A stretch of 64,000 bases of DNA from Viscum album (Eukaryota; Streptophyta; Magnoliopsida; Santalales; Viscaceae): NCBI GenBank assembly GCA_963277665.1, contig OY728131.1, positions 1,392,486,688-1,392,550,687 on the forward strand. Reading direction: 5' to 3'. The notes below the pieces were generated by a model, which did no database searches, was not told the origin of the DNA, and saw nothing but the letters and a program-made list of their open reading frames with translations. The position numbers and the translations under genes are program-made. Every line of letters starts with the position of its first letter. Position 1 is the stretch's first letter. Below, piece by piece: positions 10,775 to 23,610 of this stretch.

Positions 10775-12353
10775 ACTGTAGAGACCCGAAGCTTAACGTA
10801 AATTGACATTACATTACATTTGCGGAATACATAGTATAAGGACCGTAATAGTTTAGTGTCTTTGGAAACTCGGGATATAATCCTCTAATCCTGGTGAAAG
10901 ATCTTCAACAACTCCCATAAAGATCTTCCTTTTTATTATACCTAAAACCTTTCTTTATATCCTGGGGAAAAGAAAACATAAAAGGGTGATCTCAAATGCT
11001 CAGTAAGGGTAAAAAAAGAAATATCAATCACATCATATACATAAGCACATAACTTTTGGAAATCTTAACCTGCAAAAGAGATCATAATTTCATAACATGG
11101 GGTAAATCATGGCAGTGAAATGTAATTACAATAATCATAACTTAAAACATGAAACATTGTGGCATTCACACATAATCATAGAGAATCATTTCTTGTTAGT
11201 CGAGACTCATTTCCAAGACTATCTTAGTGGAAAAAGTCCCTTTCTGAATCGAGTAACCCTCGTTTCAGTCCTGTTTCACTGAACCGGTATAACCTACCGT
11301 TCCAGCCCTGTCTATCTCATGAGATATAAAATCTTTACCCAATGCATTGGAGGGAGATATAGGTCCCACCCATCTTATAATGAATCCTTTCTTATGTGTG
11401 CCACAAAATCATAAACCATACATCATAGCATAACCCATGTAATAAAAATGGTGTTCTTGAAACATCATGACATCATAAAACAATTCATATAAGATAAAGG
11501 AATTCATAAAAATGTTTCCATCACAACATAATCAAATCCATGTAATAATAGGGATAAAAACAGAACCCTTTTATTATCTTAGATGGAAAATAATTTTGAT
11601 AAAATACTTGAACTCCATTCTTGAGGAAAATATCCTTTCTACTTCAAAAACATTTTTCCTTTCATAACATGTCATACGACTTTAAAATAAAAGAAGTTGA
11701 TTAAAAATAAACTTGAAAACTTGTAAAGGAAGCTTCTTGGAAATAATGTTTTAAAAATCCATTCATGCCGTATAAGTTAAAAAAAACATTCTTCGTACTT
11801 TTGTCGGAAAAGTCAAAAAGTACCTCGTACGAAAAAAAGACAAAAGATTCCTTTCATATTCTTTACTAAAAACTCACCGAAGGGTAAAATTGGATTTAAA
11901 CTATTGTAAGTGGATGGAAAAAATATTACATATTGAGGGAACATGGATGTGGATGATAAAATACACCCCAGTAAATACTTACGAATAAACAATCTCGGAT
12001 AAAAATGAGATTGTGATATTTTCCCTTACCTTAGGTCCGACTTGCTTTGTAAGTGTCTGAACCTCCTGTATAATGATTTAAATAATGTTATTGACTTATT
12101 CCAGAATCATATTCATTGTTATTATATCTTATATGGTCCACTTATGACTTTATATTACCCGTTCTTTTGTAAATTCATGTTAAAGTAGCGTTTTGGGTAA
12201 AATCGTCTCATTTGTCGTTCGTGTTTTTAACTTGTAATTATTCATATGATTACTTAGATCATGATTACATAATTCCAGAATATAAAACATGATTTATATA
12301 TATATATTTAGAATATAAATATATAATAAATCAGTAAATGGAAAGAAATACAC

Positions 12354-12779
12354 CGTTCATGGAGACGGTAGTCCGTACGTACGCATGAACGCTGTTTTCG
12401 TTTCCTTATTGAATTGAATGGAATTAAGTAGATGACATACATATAAATATAAATAATTCCAGTATCATTATTAGTTCATATATTTCATTAATACTTATTA
12501 TATATACTTTATAATCATTCATAAATGGTTAATTATTGAGAATGAATCTCATCGCGTCGTGGAGACGGTAGTCCGTACGTACGCACGAGCGATGATATCG
12601 TTCCCATGGTCATGGAATTGTGTTGAAGTGTATGTATACTATTTCAGTATCAATATCACTTTATAATAATCATATATAGTTACTCATTACACCTTTATAC
12701 CCATCCAATTAAGGTGGTGGCAGAAAATAGATTACACCACGGCGTGGAGACGGTATTCTGTACGTACGCACGCGCGGTG
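12354..12779 (-). repeat. Three-unit hairpin array in the R3 5' LTR
   Basis: Units at 12354-12391, 12550-12594 and 12735-12779, matching the array at 5599-6024. In the middle unit the inner arm reads ACGG, pairing perfectly with CCGT; the other LTR has ACGA there. In the third unit CCGT has become CTGT. In the 5' LTR this array would be in the RNA leader, about 300-750 nt from the start. Confidence 0.85.
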
Positions 12780-13115
12780 ATTTCCTTTTTCCGTAGGATG
12801 GATAGAAGGTTAATTAGAGTTGTTTCATATTTATAATAACATATCAGTATATAAGAAATACTGATGTTATTACTTTATCATGAAACAACTAAAGAAGAAG
12901 AAGTTGAAGAAGAAAGAAATTGAAAAAGATCGGTAATGGATATTACCTCTTTTTGACGCGCCTTTTCTTAGCCTCCACTTAAAGAACTAAGGATGGTCTT
13001 TGAAGAAGACCAGGACCTCTAGGATGATACTAGGGAAGTGGAGAAGGAATTTTGGCAGGGGTTGGCCGAGCATGAGTTCTCAAATTGGTGTGAGGAGGAG
13101 GGGGAGGAGGTGTCC

Positions 13116-13122
13116 TTTTATA
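13116..13122 (-). promoter_or_regulatory. TATA box of the R3 5' LTR (probable active promoter)
   Basis: Minus strand TATAAAA in the same context as at 6361. From here a transcript would cross the hairpin array, the rest of the LTR, the primer-binding site and about 245 more bases before the ATG at 10517. The unspliced leader would be about 2.6 kb. Confidence 0.6.
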
Positions 13123-15658
13123 AGGGAGGAGAGGGGCACCTTTGGAATTCTTAAAAATATTAATTTATAATAAATCTAACCCCACTTAAAAACCTCCAAA
13201 AATTACTCATATTAGAATATTAGATGAGATAGGGTTGTAATCGCATCAACCAATCAAATTTAGACATGTTTGGATCTTATTTTAAACCTTATCATTTTCA
13301 TTTATGCTTATTTAATCTATTTAAGTTTATTTGTGGTAATAAAATTTTAAATTTTAAATTATAACAAATAATTACTTATTTGTTGTGAATTTTCCATAAT
13401 TGTTTACTTTATAAAATTATATACCATATAAATTTAAATTTATAATTTTTAAATATTTTTGTGATTTTTTAAACTATTTTATAATATGTTATTTTTATGA
13501 AATAACAATAGTGTCAATTTTGACACTATTCATTTATTTGAATTTAAATAAAATATATACAGAAGATATGTTCGAACTAAAAGATTTAATATATTAATAA
13601 AAGGTCATATGTATCTATAAAATTAGTGTATCACATTAAATAGTTCATATAATATTTATTTTATTATTTTAAAAACCATTTATTTGGTTTATCTCTTAAT
13701 AAAATAATTACTACATCATTTTTGTATAATTATTTAATATACTTATTTGTTGCATAAAAATTTAAAATAAAATTCTATGATTAAGATAAATATATTACCT
13801 TTAACAATAATACTTTTACTCGAATTTATCATCTTAAAATCACAATATTTAAATTGTTATATTTATTAAATTATGAAGGTGACAACTTTGGCATCATTTA
13901 AAATAAAATAATATAAGTGTCATAATTGATTGTATAAGACTCCAAATGGTCAAATATTCGACCATTGGATGATTATAGTTTAAATTGACACGACCAATAA
14001 GTTTTGGTCAGGGTTTTGTGCATTTTAATGTCACTATTAGTTTAATAAAAACTATATTCTTGATTTTTCACTAGATAAATAATTTCTGCATCACTATTGT
14101 GTCACAATTAATGATAATTATTTAATCCCAAAAAATTCTAAATAAATTCTCATGATGTAGATACTTTTGTTATCTTTCTGGAGACTATTCATGTTCGAAA
14201 TTTTATGATGTTTATCACTAATTTAAAATTATTATACTTATAAGATTTAAGAGAGTGACATGTTGTCACTTTCTTTGGCTTTAATAATAATTAAATTATT
14301 TTCATGGTCAAAAGTCCATAAAATGAATCTAATCCGACCCTTAGTTAATATGGGTTTACTTTTATCCATCAAATAGAATTTTGTCATGTGTTAGGGTAAT
14401 TTTATAATATTATATTTTCCCTTAATTACCCGATAAAATTTACCGTAGTTACTATTCATAATTCTCAAAAATAAAAAATATACTATTAACATAATTTGGA
14501 CCCACTGATTCCAAATATGGAATCCATTTTTTAAAATTCAAAACACAGAAGTTGCAGAAATTAAATTAAAATTAATATCGTTGTCGAATAAAAACGGGTT
14601 TTTGTTTAAAACATTGCAAAAGATTGAATTGATTTAACTTACGAATTCAAGGTAAAATCAATGCTAATTACATACATTATATTAAATGGTAAAAATATAT
14701 TCTATTTATACTTTAAAACCATTCAATATTATAATTTAACCACATAAGATATTACGATGAAAAAAATTGTTTTTAATTAAAATATAGCGTGTTTTTACTA
14801 TTCATTAAAATGTGAAAGTTACCAGAATAATATGGAAATTTTATCCAAAGTAAATTTTTATTTATTTATTCCAAAGAATAATTTTATTTTGTCAAATTGA
14901 ACTTATAAACATGTCAAAAACCATATTTAAAGTGGGTGCGCCATCCAAAGGCGGCAAAACTGCATTTTTTGAAAAATACTTATTTTACCCGAAAAATTTA
15001 TTTTGTTCTTATACCATGTTCTAGAAATGTGTAAGATGAATAATAATGTTATAAAATTCAAAATTTAGTTAATATTATTCATAACAGCTAGTTCATGACA
15101 ATATTATAATAATATAACATTGTTTATTAAAACCCGGTATTGCGTACAACACACGCTATCGAGGAAGGTCGTGATTGCGTGTAATGCAAGCCAAGTCAGG
15201 GTTGCGTGTTGTGAAAGATTCCTTCGTTGTTTCATATAACAGAATCCAACCATATTTCATTTATACATTTAATATATATATATATATATATATACTCAAT
15301 GTTGCGTAGAATAACTATTATCAAAATTGTGTGTAACACGGTCCAAGAATAGTGTTGCGTATACTGCAAGCTAATACGGTGTTGCGTATAGCGCAAGGTA
15401 ATCTTGGTGTAGAATACAACACAAGAAATTAATGAAATTAAAACAATATTTTTCATAAAATCTCGGGGTGTTACATACATCTTAAATTTAAGGGACAAAA
15501 TGACATAAAAACTTTCCCAAAATACATTTTATAGATATATTAAGACCATATTCAACCTTTTCTCTAGTTTTTTAACTATTGGAGCCTCTTTACATTGAAA
15601 ACATCTGGGTGGAATTTCAATTTTTAAAGAATCTAAAAGAATGTCACTCCTCCTCCAC

Positions 15659-15666
15659 TATAAAAA
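15659..15666 (+). promoter_or_regulatory. TATA box of the R2 5' LTR
   Basis: CCACTATAAAAAGG after a CTCCTCC stretch. The 3' LTR has the decayed equivalent TATAATAAGG at about 50244. The position relative to the downstream motif array matches R3. Confidence 0.55.
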
Positions 15667-16015
15667 GGAATTCAACCTACCCATTTCTTCACACCTATAA
15701 ATAAATTTAGACCATCCAAACCATGCCCAAATAATCTAGAAACATCCCTCCCTTCATTATAGATTACCAACTTTGGGAACAAATCCATCCAAGTAATCCC
15801 TTTGGTGCAAACCAAAAGGATTTACCTAAAAAAGATGTAACATTCCTAAATTTGAATTAAAGTTTTATTTCTTTTCTACACCCATTAATTTATTATTCTT
15901 CCATAATTATATAATAAAATAAATATTCTCAATATACTTATATGTTTTAATTTTAATTTTTCTACCTACACTGACACACACTACCATAAAATGGGTAACA
16001 AATTTGTCATTAGTG

Positions 16016-16616
16016 TGTGGTGAACTACCACCTCATGAAACGATGTCGTATGTTTTTCCTTTACCACCTTTCATGGTTGGGTATTATGATATAAAAAATT
16101 ATATGATATATATATATGATATTTATGATTTATTCATTCTTATTTAATTGTTATATACACATACATTCATGCTTTTCATTTTGTGTAAATACGATAACAT
16201 CATTTGTGGACGTGTGGACTACTGTCTCCTCGAAGCGATATGATACGTTCACACATTACATAGAATGTATTAAGTATGAGATTAATAAAAAATGTTAAAT
16301 AAATAAAATATATATATTATATTCATTAAATAATTTCAATTATTTAAATATAATATATGATTTTCTTTATTACCCTTTCACACACTAGAAAAGTGATAAC
16401 ATCATTCGTGGGCGTGTGGAATATCGCCTCCTCGACGCGATGTGATTCCTTTTATATAAAAATAATTCTATATATAATTATATATGATTAAATAATTTGG
16501 TATTTATGATATAATGGTCAGTATAAAATGATAATTTTTATTTAACTTCTTTCTATAATAGTCATTGAAAGATAAGAATGTTACACATGCGTAAGTATAG
16601 CCTACCATCTCCATGA
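16016..16616 (+). repeat. Four-unit R3-type motif array in the R2 5' LTR
   Basis: Decayed copies at about 16016-16053, 16191-16245, 16394-16447 and 16582-16616, roughly 185-205 bases apart. They share a GGACTACCGTCTCC-like core in sense orientation. The outer arms CATC..GATG remain in the third. The same four positions occur in the 3' LTR at about 50600, 50787, 50986 and 51174. Confidence 0.7.
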
Positions 16617-17087
16617 TTTTATTGTTGGTTAGTTTTTCAAAACCATATTTCATGATTGGTTATAAATGTATAATTAATGTATAAATATGATAATTATTTT
16701 AGGATTATTATTTTGGATATGTTTATATAATAACCCCTTTGACCGTAGTTGACCTATCAAAGTCATTTTTGACGTATAAACAGAATATGGTCAAAACACC
16801 CTATGTAAAAATAATTGTTTAAGTATTTGTTTACAATATTTAATATGTGAAATTAAAGTAATAATAAACTTGAAAAATGTTTTGAAGAAATCAAATATTT
16901 AATATAAGTTTATTATTCAGGAATATAAAGACACACGTGACAAGTCGGACTCAAGGTAAGGGATTTGATCTCAATCTCCTTTTATTAGGGAATTTCAATA
17001 TGATGTGCACATTAATTCTAACATAATTTGTATATAAATCCCCTTTTACATTATATATCCATATTTTTCTATTCTAATGTTATTTAA

Positions 17088-17522
17088 TGTTTCTTTGGAA
17101 AAATCTCTTTAGTTAACATTACTGCAGTTTTTGGATAATTGTATTTGTTGACAAAGTGGGTTTCCATGGTCAGTTGTGGAATTCCAATGATATTGTTGAA
17201 AATATATGTTGGAAAGGATCCATGAAAAAATGAATTGATGATTTATATGTGGTACAAAAAGATAAAAAACAATTTTGTTCCATTTTCCATTGTTTTCCAA
17301 GTTTTTTGGTCTAAAAATTGGACATTGGAGAGAAGTGTTTTGGAAAAGGGAGTTGCAATCCAGTGTTTAGAAGGATTGAAAATTTATACGCCATAATTTT
17401 TCTTGATAATTTTATCAAAATATGGAAAATTAAGGAAGGGAATGAAATTTATGGTTTGGAACATAAGGTGAGTTACACAATAGTGGCTTGGGTGGTGGAT
17501 GATTGCATGTTTGGGGGAAACA
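17088..17522 (+). repeat. R4: probable Copia-type LTR, left part (boundary uncertain)
   Basis: Unique sequence between R2 LTR sequence and the R5 Gypsy block. By position it should be the other half of 25528-26465. No domain was recognised; the frame at 17318-17599 crosses into R5 and is not credible. Assignment rests on nesting logic rather than homology. Confidence 0.35.
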
Positions 17523-17561
17523 TGTCACGACCCATCCCCCGGGGAACGGGTCGTGAAAAAG

Positions 17562-17574
17562 TGGTATCAAAGGG
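17562..17574 (+). other. R5 primer-binding site
   Basis: TGGTATCAAAGGG directly after the LTR terminus; initiator tRNA-Met type with one change from TGGTATCAGAG. Confidence 0.75.
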
Positions 17575-17959
17575 TAGTTGGTTCTACTATAGGAACTAAG
17601 AGTCTGTAATATTCATTGGAGCAATAGTGTTAAGGGTCTTGATTTCAGCTTTCAGTCTGAGGAGTCCAATGTTGGTGTGGCAGCCGACGTATCCATACAA
17701 TAGGACCCTGAACTCTGTTTTCCAAATCGGTACACGAAAAAACTAGTTTCATGTGTCTTGAATTTTTTGCCCTTTTGATATCTTTTGAGTCAGCTCATCT
17801 GGTATAACTTATTGACTATGGAGCATATATTACTTTACAAGAATCCTCCATGTAGATATCCATCCAGGGTTCCAGTGAGTGGTCATGATGACGGCCCACC
17901 GAGTGATGAGGCGTCAGTGTAGGGCCCTCTTACGTTGATAGAACCTTCGGGTGGTGTAC

Positions 17960-18960
17960 TAGCAGCACCACCACCCATAGGGAAGTAGGTTTCACCATAC
18001 CCACTAGTGTAAAGTGCATGCTGATTGATCACGTTTCATGAGATTCAGAGATAGAGGCCTCTGATTTTTTTAGGCAAGACAGATACACAGGTAGTTGAGG
18101 AATGGCTGGAGGCTGTGGCACGAGTTTTCCTCTTGGTCGAGACACCAGCAGACCATATCGTAATCCAAGATGCTAATATCTTTTAGGGAATATCAAGGAT
18201 ATGGTGGAGCCTAAAACTCTAGACACATGAGGATATGACTCTTTCCTGGTTCGACTTCGAGAGCCTCATTAGGGGGAAGTTCATACCAATGACACTATAA
18301 TCTGTACATATTCAAGAGCTAGTACACATATAGTAGGGAAGCCTGATGGTGGCCCAGTACTCGGCAAGATTTACTAACCTCTACCACTACTCCACTGACA
18401 TGTTATGGGACCCTTTCTTTAAGGACCAGACCTTTGATCCGGGTCTCCGACAGGAAATCAGACTGTCGATGATATCTCTCAATATCCTGACGTAGGATGG
18501 AATGCTAGAGCGAGCACTATTGGTGGAGATCTTCTTATCAGAGTAGGAACCGACAGTAAGAACCACCACTAGACGACCGGTAGCAGATTCATCTGTAGTA
18601 GGCATTAGACAGATGACTTAGAGGCCCAAGCAAGATAGAACTTCCAGAGGATGACCCCAGGATATAGGGTCGTAGGTGCGAAGCTCATAAGGTAGAATAG
18701 GTCAGCAGAGGAGAAGACTATGCTACTAGTGTGGTGGGAAGGGTCACATGGATCTTGTGTGCCTGACCCACCATATAGATGATCAGTAGAAGGTCGAGGG
18801 ACCTCCAAGATAGCAATAGAGGTTCAAGAAAGGAGGTCTGCAGGGCAGCGGACGTGGAAGTGGAGCAGGTCGTGTAGCAGGTGGTGGGTGACAGTTTGAG
18901 GTACTACCACCACCACCTCCAGGTGGTCCACTATGACCTCAGGGAGTAGGTTGATAGGGA
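17960..18960 (+). pseudogene. gag: R5 gag (capsid and zinc knuckle)
   Basis: Gag forms the particle and binds element RNA. In the frame set by 18061 the text reads EEWLEAVARVF, then WW near 18200, then WFDFESLIRGKF and QYSARFTNL, the order seen in the Retrotrans_gag domain. A CCHC knuckle follows at 18721-18762 (C-Y-stop-C-G-G-K-G-H-M-D-L-V-C) with one stop between the first two cysteines. Several stops interrupt the frame, but it stays open to the protease without a shift. The N-terminus is not clear. Not functional. Confidence 0.8.
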
Positions 18961-18989
18961 GGAGATCAGCTTCAGCAAGAAGAGGCCTA

Positions 18990-21900
18990 TGACTACGGCA
19001 CTCCAGAGATGATTTGTGGTATGATATGTGTCTAATCCACCCTAGATTCAGTTCTTATAGACACATGTGCTAGCCATTCTTTCATTTTCACAGCTCTAGT
19101 TCAGAGCATGGAGATTTCGGTGGAGCCATTGGCTCGATCCTTACGATTAAAGACTCCTATTGGAGAGGATTTTATGATTACAAACTGGTGCGGGTAGTGT
19201 GATCTTACTCTAGGAGGCGAGAGCTTCATCTTGGATCTTCTAGTAGTAGCATCGTGGCCTTACGACGTCGTCATGGGTATAGACTCTTTATCCATGTTCT
19301 ATGCTCAGATCGACTATTTTAGGTGCAAGGTGTTGTGTGACCGCCAGGATGGGACCAAGTTTTCCTTCACCAGCGAGAATGAAACCTTTGCAACACAGTA
19401 TGGACTTTCTCAGAGGAGGGTGCAGCCGATCACTCATCAGTTGTCTAGCCTTACCCTCGTTGTAGTGGACGAGAGGAGTCTAAGCTATCCTATAGTGGTG
19501 GACCAGTATGTTGATGTCTTTCCTGATGATGTTTCAGAACTACCTCCTCACATAGAGGTAAAATTATAAATCTACTTATACCTCAAGATGGCACCGATAT
19601 CTACATTATCATATCATATGGCTCCTATGGAGCTTCATGAGTTGAGGATATAGTTAGAGGAATTGTAGAGAAAGGGGTTCATAAGGCCCATTGTTTCTCC
19701 ATGGGTAGCCCCGATTTTGTTTGCCAAGAAGGATAATGGGAGTTGGAGGCTTTGTGTGGACTATCAGTTCCTGAAACAAGTGACCATGAAGAACAAGTAT
19801 CCTCTGCTGAGGATTGATGATCTATTCGACCATCTGAAGGGAGCACGGTGGTTTTCAAAGATAGACCTCATATTAGTCTATCATCAGCTCAGGGTACGGG
19901 ATGAGGATGTTCCAAAAATAGCCTTCAGATGCCGGTATGGCCTCTATGAGTTCTTGGTGATGCCTTTAGGCATGACCAATGCCCTAGTAGTTTCCATGGG
20001 AATCATGAACAATATCTTACATCCTTACCTCGATCGCTTTTTGGTGGTCATCATTGACGACATCTTGGTGTACTAAACATCAGAGGAGGATCATGACACA
20101 TATCTACAGATAGTTATGGATACACTCTAAGAGCACCAAATACATGGTAATCTCTCAAATTTCTAGTTCTGGATATGGGATGTCCACATTCTGTAACACG
20201 CCATCTTGAAAACTGGAGTTGTAGTGGATCTAGAGAAGATAGAGGTAGTGCTTTCTTGGGATCCACCTAAGAGATTGAATGAGGTGTAGAGTTTCCTAGG
20301 GTTTGTTGGGTACTTCCGAAGATTTGTACCTGAAGTTTCCATAGTAGTATCACCCTTTTAATCTTTGACAAAGAAGGGACAACCCTTCGTATGAATAGAG
20401 ATATGCTTGTAGAGTTTCTAAGAGATGAGGCAGAGACTGACGAAGGCCCCTATCTTGAGGCTACCAAAATAAGCCTTTGGGTATGTAGTCTACTGTGATG
20501 CATTAGGGACCATATTGGGATGTGTTCTAATGCAGAATCAAGTGGTGATCACCTATGGATCCTGAAATCTGAGGATACATGAGGAGAACTATGTGACTCA
20601 TGACCTGGAGTTAGCAGTAGTGGTCTTTGCATTGAAGATGTGGCAGAACTACTTGATGGGTGAACGGTTTACCATCTACTCTGATCACAAGAGTCTTAGG
20701 TATATCTTCTCACATAAGGGCTTGAACCTTAGATAGCAGTGATGGTTGGAGTTCCTTCAGGACTGTGACATTGAGATAGACTACCCATCTAGAAAGGTAA
20801 ATGTAGTAGCAGACACACTCAAAAGGAGGTCAAGTCTACAGCTGTTGAGTAAGGCGACAGAGTAGCTAGCCAAATTTCAAATATCCTTTGGGGATTTTGA
20901 TGGATCATATTACCTCCAGTCTATGACTATCACTCCCCCACTCCTTCAGCGAGTTCGGGAGGCATAGCTTGGGGATGTTGACTATGAGGACCGACGTGCT
21001 CATATATCCTCAGGACATGCTCCTGGTGGATTTTCAGTTGGTGTGGAGCATGTCATCCTTTTTAGATGACGCACCATGGTACCGGTGACGTTTTTGGAAG
21101 ATGTGTTGATGGATTTCCATACATCCCCTTTGGCGGTACATCCTTGTGTGGATAAGATGTACCAGAACCTCCAACTTTAGTAATGGTGTCCAGGGACGAA
21201 GAAAGCAGTGGAAAAAGATCATATCATGATGCCTCACTTTTCAGAAATTTAAGGTCAAAAATTAGGTTCTAGAAAATTTATCACAACCACAAGAGGTACC
21301 GGAATGGAAGTGGGATGTTATCTCTATAGACATTGTGACTAGGTTACCATGCACACCTAGGGGACACGACACTATTTGGGTGATCATTGACAGACTAACC
21401 ATGTTGGCCAATTTTCTACCCATTTGAGAGTATGGATCAGTAGAGGGAATGGGACGCCTCTACATCTATGAGATATCACTACTTCACGGGGTACCATCGA
21501 TGATCATTTCAGATCATGATGCTCATTTTACATCTCCATTGTGGAATGGATTGTAGGAGGCATTCAGGACTCAGCTCTGCTTGAGTACCGCCTTCCACCC
21601 TCAGAAGGTGGTTAGATGGAGCGGACCATATAGACACTTGAGGACATGCTCCGTGCTTGGATCCTTAATTTTGGCCGTAGTTGGGAGGACCACCTGTCAC
21701 TGGTGGAGTTTTCATACAACAAAATCTATCACTTCACCATCTATATGGCATCGTTTGAGGCCTTGTATGTCCAACCATGAAGATCACCTCTCTGTGGGAT
21801 AGACCTAGGGGAGTCAGCACTTATTGTCCAAGATTTGGTATGGGCTACCATTGAGAAGGTGCAAATCATCCAGGAGCAAATGAAGACCGCACAGTGTAGG

Positions 21901-22365
21901 AATAAGTCTTATGTCAATAGGAGACAGAGACCCTTGGGGTTCAAAAAGGGAGACCATGTATTCCTATTGGTCTCACCCTGACGAGGATTGTGAATATTTG
22001 GTTGGGGCGGAAAGTTATCTCTGAGGTTCATCAGATCTTTCAGGATTATCAGAAGAGTTGGCAAGGTGGAATGCTGCCTAGATCTTCCCCCACAGATTCA
22101 ATGAGTGCATGACATTTTCCACGTGTCGTAGCTGAGGAGATACATGCATGACCCATTGAACATCATCGACTAGGGTGAGATGGAAATTGATAATGGAGAG
22201 ACTTTTTTTGAGTTATGGGTGAAGATAGAGGATCAACAAGAGCGGGTCCTTCGTGGATGGTTGATTCCTCTAGTGCGAGTTCAGTGGCAACACAAAAACC
22301 TCCAGGAGAGAACATGGGAGAGGGAGTCTCAGATTCATGCTCAGTACCCCCATTTGTTTTCTTAG
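18990..22365 (+). pseudogene. pol: R5 pol: protease, reverse transcriptase, RNase H, integrase
   Basis: Domains run in Ty3/Gypsy order. The protease has DTCASHSFI at 19060 (usual DTGASHSF; the glycine is replaced). RT at 19717-20076 keeps VDYQFLK, FSKIDL, the substrate loop and the catalytic IDDILVY. RNase H spans about 20480-20815 with VYCDA, THDLEL and YSDHKS. The integrase zinc region is near 21112, the core has SIDIVT (about 21320) and SDHDAHFTS (about 21510), and MERTI is at 21616. The C-terminus (22180-22365) ends with an RTWE..YPHLF pattern. Gag and pol share one frame over about 4 kb, except for a +1 segment between about 21120 and 21610. Many stops are single C-to-T changes, for example CAG to TAG and CGA to TGA at about 20732-20740. 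Dead, but long and well ordered. Confidence 0.88.
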
Positions 22366-22398
22366 CTTATTTCTTTGCTTTCAGGGACATAAATCCTT

Positions 22399-22411
22399 AA
22401 GGTGGGGATAA
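22399..22411 (+). other. R5 polypurine tract
   Basis: AAGGTGGGGATAA immediately before the LTR start TGTAAAGACC; the usual plus-strand primer site. Confidence 0.8.
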
Positions 22412-22669
22412 TGTAAAGACCTCGAAATTCCATATATTTTTTTTAATTATATAGAAGTGTTTTGAGGATGAAAAATTTTACGACATGTGATTCCGAGGCC
22501 CGGAGATCCCAGAATGGAATTTTGAACTTTTTTTAAGGTACGTTGAGTAAACGTATGAGCGAGTTTTTCTATATTGTTAACTAGTGGTCAGATTAAAAAT
22601 ACTAGGGCACCATTGAATTCATAGTGTCGAGATTTAATTAGGCAAAGCTTAACTTTGGTTAGGGGCTCG
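22412..22669 (+). repeat. R5 3' LTR fragment
   Basis: The first ~258 bases of the LTR, starting TGTAAAGACCTCGAAATTCC. The same sequence recurs in reverse complement at about 25285-25527 (shared blocks GCCTCGGAATCA, AATATAGAAAAA, ACGTTTACT), showing that R6 is the same family. It breaks at GGGGCTCG where R6 begins. Confidence 0.75.
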
Positions 22670-23329
22670 TGTTATGACTACCCCAAGCCTGCCTTCTGTA
22701 GGCCAGGTGCTGGTGACTAGAACCAGAAAGGTGAAACACAAAAAGGGAAGGTGTTTCCTTTAGACCTATACACACATAGACAAGGCACACTGCATACAAG
22801 TAAAACACGATGTAAAATATGTAGAACAACCACCAATAAAACCCACAAATAGGAGTAAAAGTAAGTACTGAATGTAAAGGGGCCAGTATATAAGCCCAAC
22901 TGAAGGAGTAGTACAGTTAAAAGGGAAAAAAATCTCCATGTATCGTCCGCCAAGGATCCAACCTGAAGGGTAGGTAGATCTCATCAATGTGTCTCACCAT
23001 GTCAATTGGTCACCTTTCTCTACCATCTTTCCCTAGCTCTCCAAAGTCTTAGTCAAGCTTCCCATCATCTGTACAAGACACAACAAGGTGTGGGCGAAGC
23101 CCGTGTAGGGGTGAGTATAAAAATACTTAGTAGGGACCCTATGACCCCCGAAGGTCTCTCAGAATTCAAAAAGGGAAAACCACAAAGCATGATCTCAATC
23201 ACAGAGTACAAAGTAAAAGACAACTCACACCATGTATACAACTTGAAGAACGGGAATAAAGATGATTAGTCTTAAGCTAGATCATTTTAATCTATTAAGT
23301 TGCTCAGCTACTGAACCTAGAATCGTTTC

Positions 23330-23610
23330 TCTGCTACCGATCCACAAAGGTTCACTCTTCCAATTATCCTTAATGGGTCACTCTATGGTCGGACCATGTC
23401 AGGTCACGCTACTACTAATCTACATAAATTCGCACTATTATTCATCCACAGAGGTTCCCATTTCTATCGATCCATGGAGGTTCAATCTCATGCCGATCCA
23501 TGAAGGTTCACTTTGTTTCTAATCCACAGAGGGTTTCACTGCTTCCAATCCACTAACGGTCTCTCTCATGTCGACCCACGGAGGGTCGCTCTTCACCTGA
23601 TAGCTAGCCA
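23330..23610 (-). repeat. Degenerate ~28-30 bp tandem repeat in R6
   Basis: Six to seven units of a GATCCAYGGAGGTTCACTCT-type sequence. Clear members are near 23338, 23446, 23478, 23503, 23522 and 23574. A second, longer pair lies beside it: a block around ATAGACGGTGCGTCAATCT (23740) resembles one around ATAGACATCGTTTCAATCT (23908). Confidence 0.6.

Larger units (their letters stand above)
4023..15475 (-). mobile_element. R3: young non-autonomous Gypsy-type element with giant LTRs
   Basis: The LTRs at 4023-8720 and 10777-15475 (about 4.7 kb each) are nearly identical and bound a 2.06-kb interior. TACAT is duplicated at 4018-4022 and 15476-15480. Orientation is minus: on that strand the 5' LTR starts TGTAACACCCCGAG, a primer-binding site TGGTATCAGAGGAA follows it, and a purine tract AAGGGGGGTAGAA precedes the 3' LTR. 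There is no protease, RT or integrase; the only recognisable gene is a two-knuckle nucleocapsid-like ORF. This fits a large retrotransposon derivative mobilised in trans. It is the least diverged element in the nest. Confidence 0.93.
10777..15475 (-). repeat. R3 5' LTR
   Basis: Nearly identical to 4023-8720. Six mismatches occur in the first ~125 bases from 10777, and long later stretches show almost none. It repeats all regulatory features: palindrome array 15425-15136, TATA box 13122-13116, 73-nt hairpin 12890-12818, hairpin array 12779-12354, splice-donor-like site near 12030. TACAT follows at 15476-15480 as the right target duplication. Confidence 0.93.
15481..17087 (+). repeat. R2 5' LTR, piece 2
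   Basis: Continues the R2 LTR after R3, aligned with about 50050-51690 of the 3' LTR. It includes a TATA box (15659), an array of the R3-type motif (16016-16616) and a conserved CAAGGTAAGGGA donor-like block (about 16953). It ends where the next insertion begins; the exact joint is uncertain by a few bases. Confidence 0.8.
17523..22669 (+). mobile_element. R5: 5'-truncated Ty3/Gypsy element
   Basis: It begins with an LTR terminus that forms a hairpin (17525-17533 TCACGACCC pairs with 17548-17556 GGGTCGTGA). A primer-binding site TGGTATCAAAGG follows at 17562, then gag, protease, RT, RNase H and integrase, a purine tract AAGGTGGGGA (22399) and a 3' LTR start TGTAAAGACC (22412). Only about 35-40 bases of the 5' LTR remain. 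The 3' LTR is cut at about 22669 by an inverted LTR of the same family. Integrase ends with the TWE..YPHLF pattern typical of Tekay/Del-like chromoviruses (family assignment inferred). Confidence 0.8.

Noticed and set aside
17318..17599. 93-codon frame next to R5
   Set aside because: It crosses the LTR terminus and primer-binding site of R5, so it cannot be a single ancestral gene.
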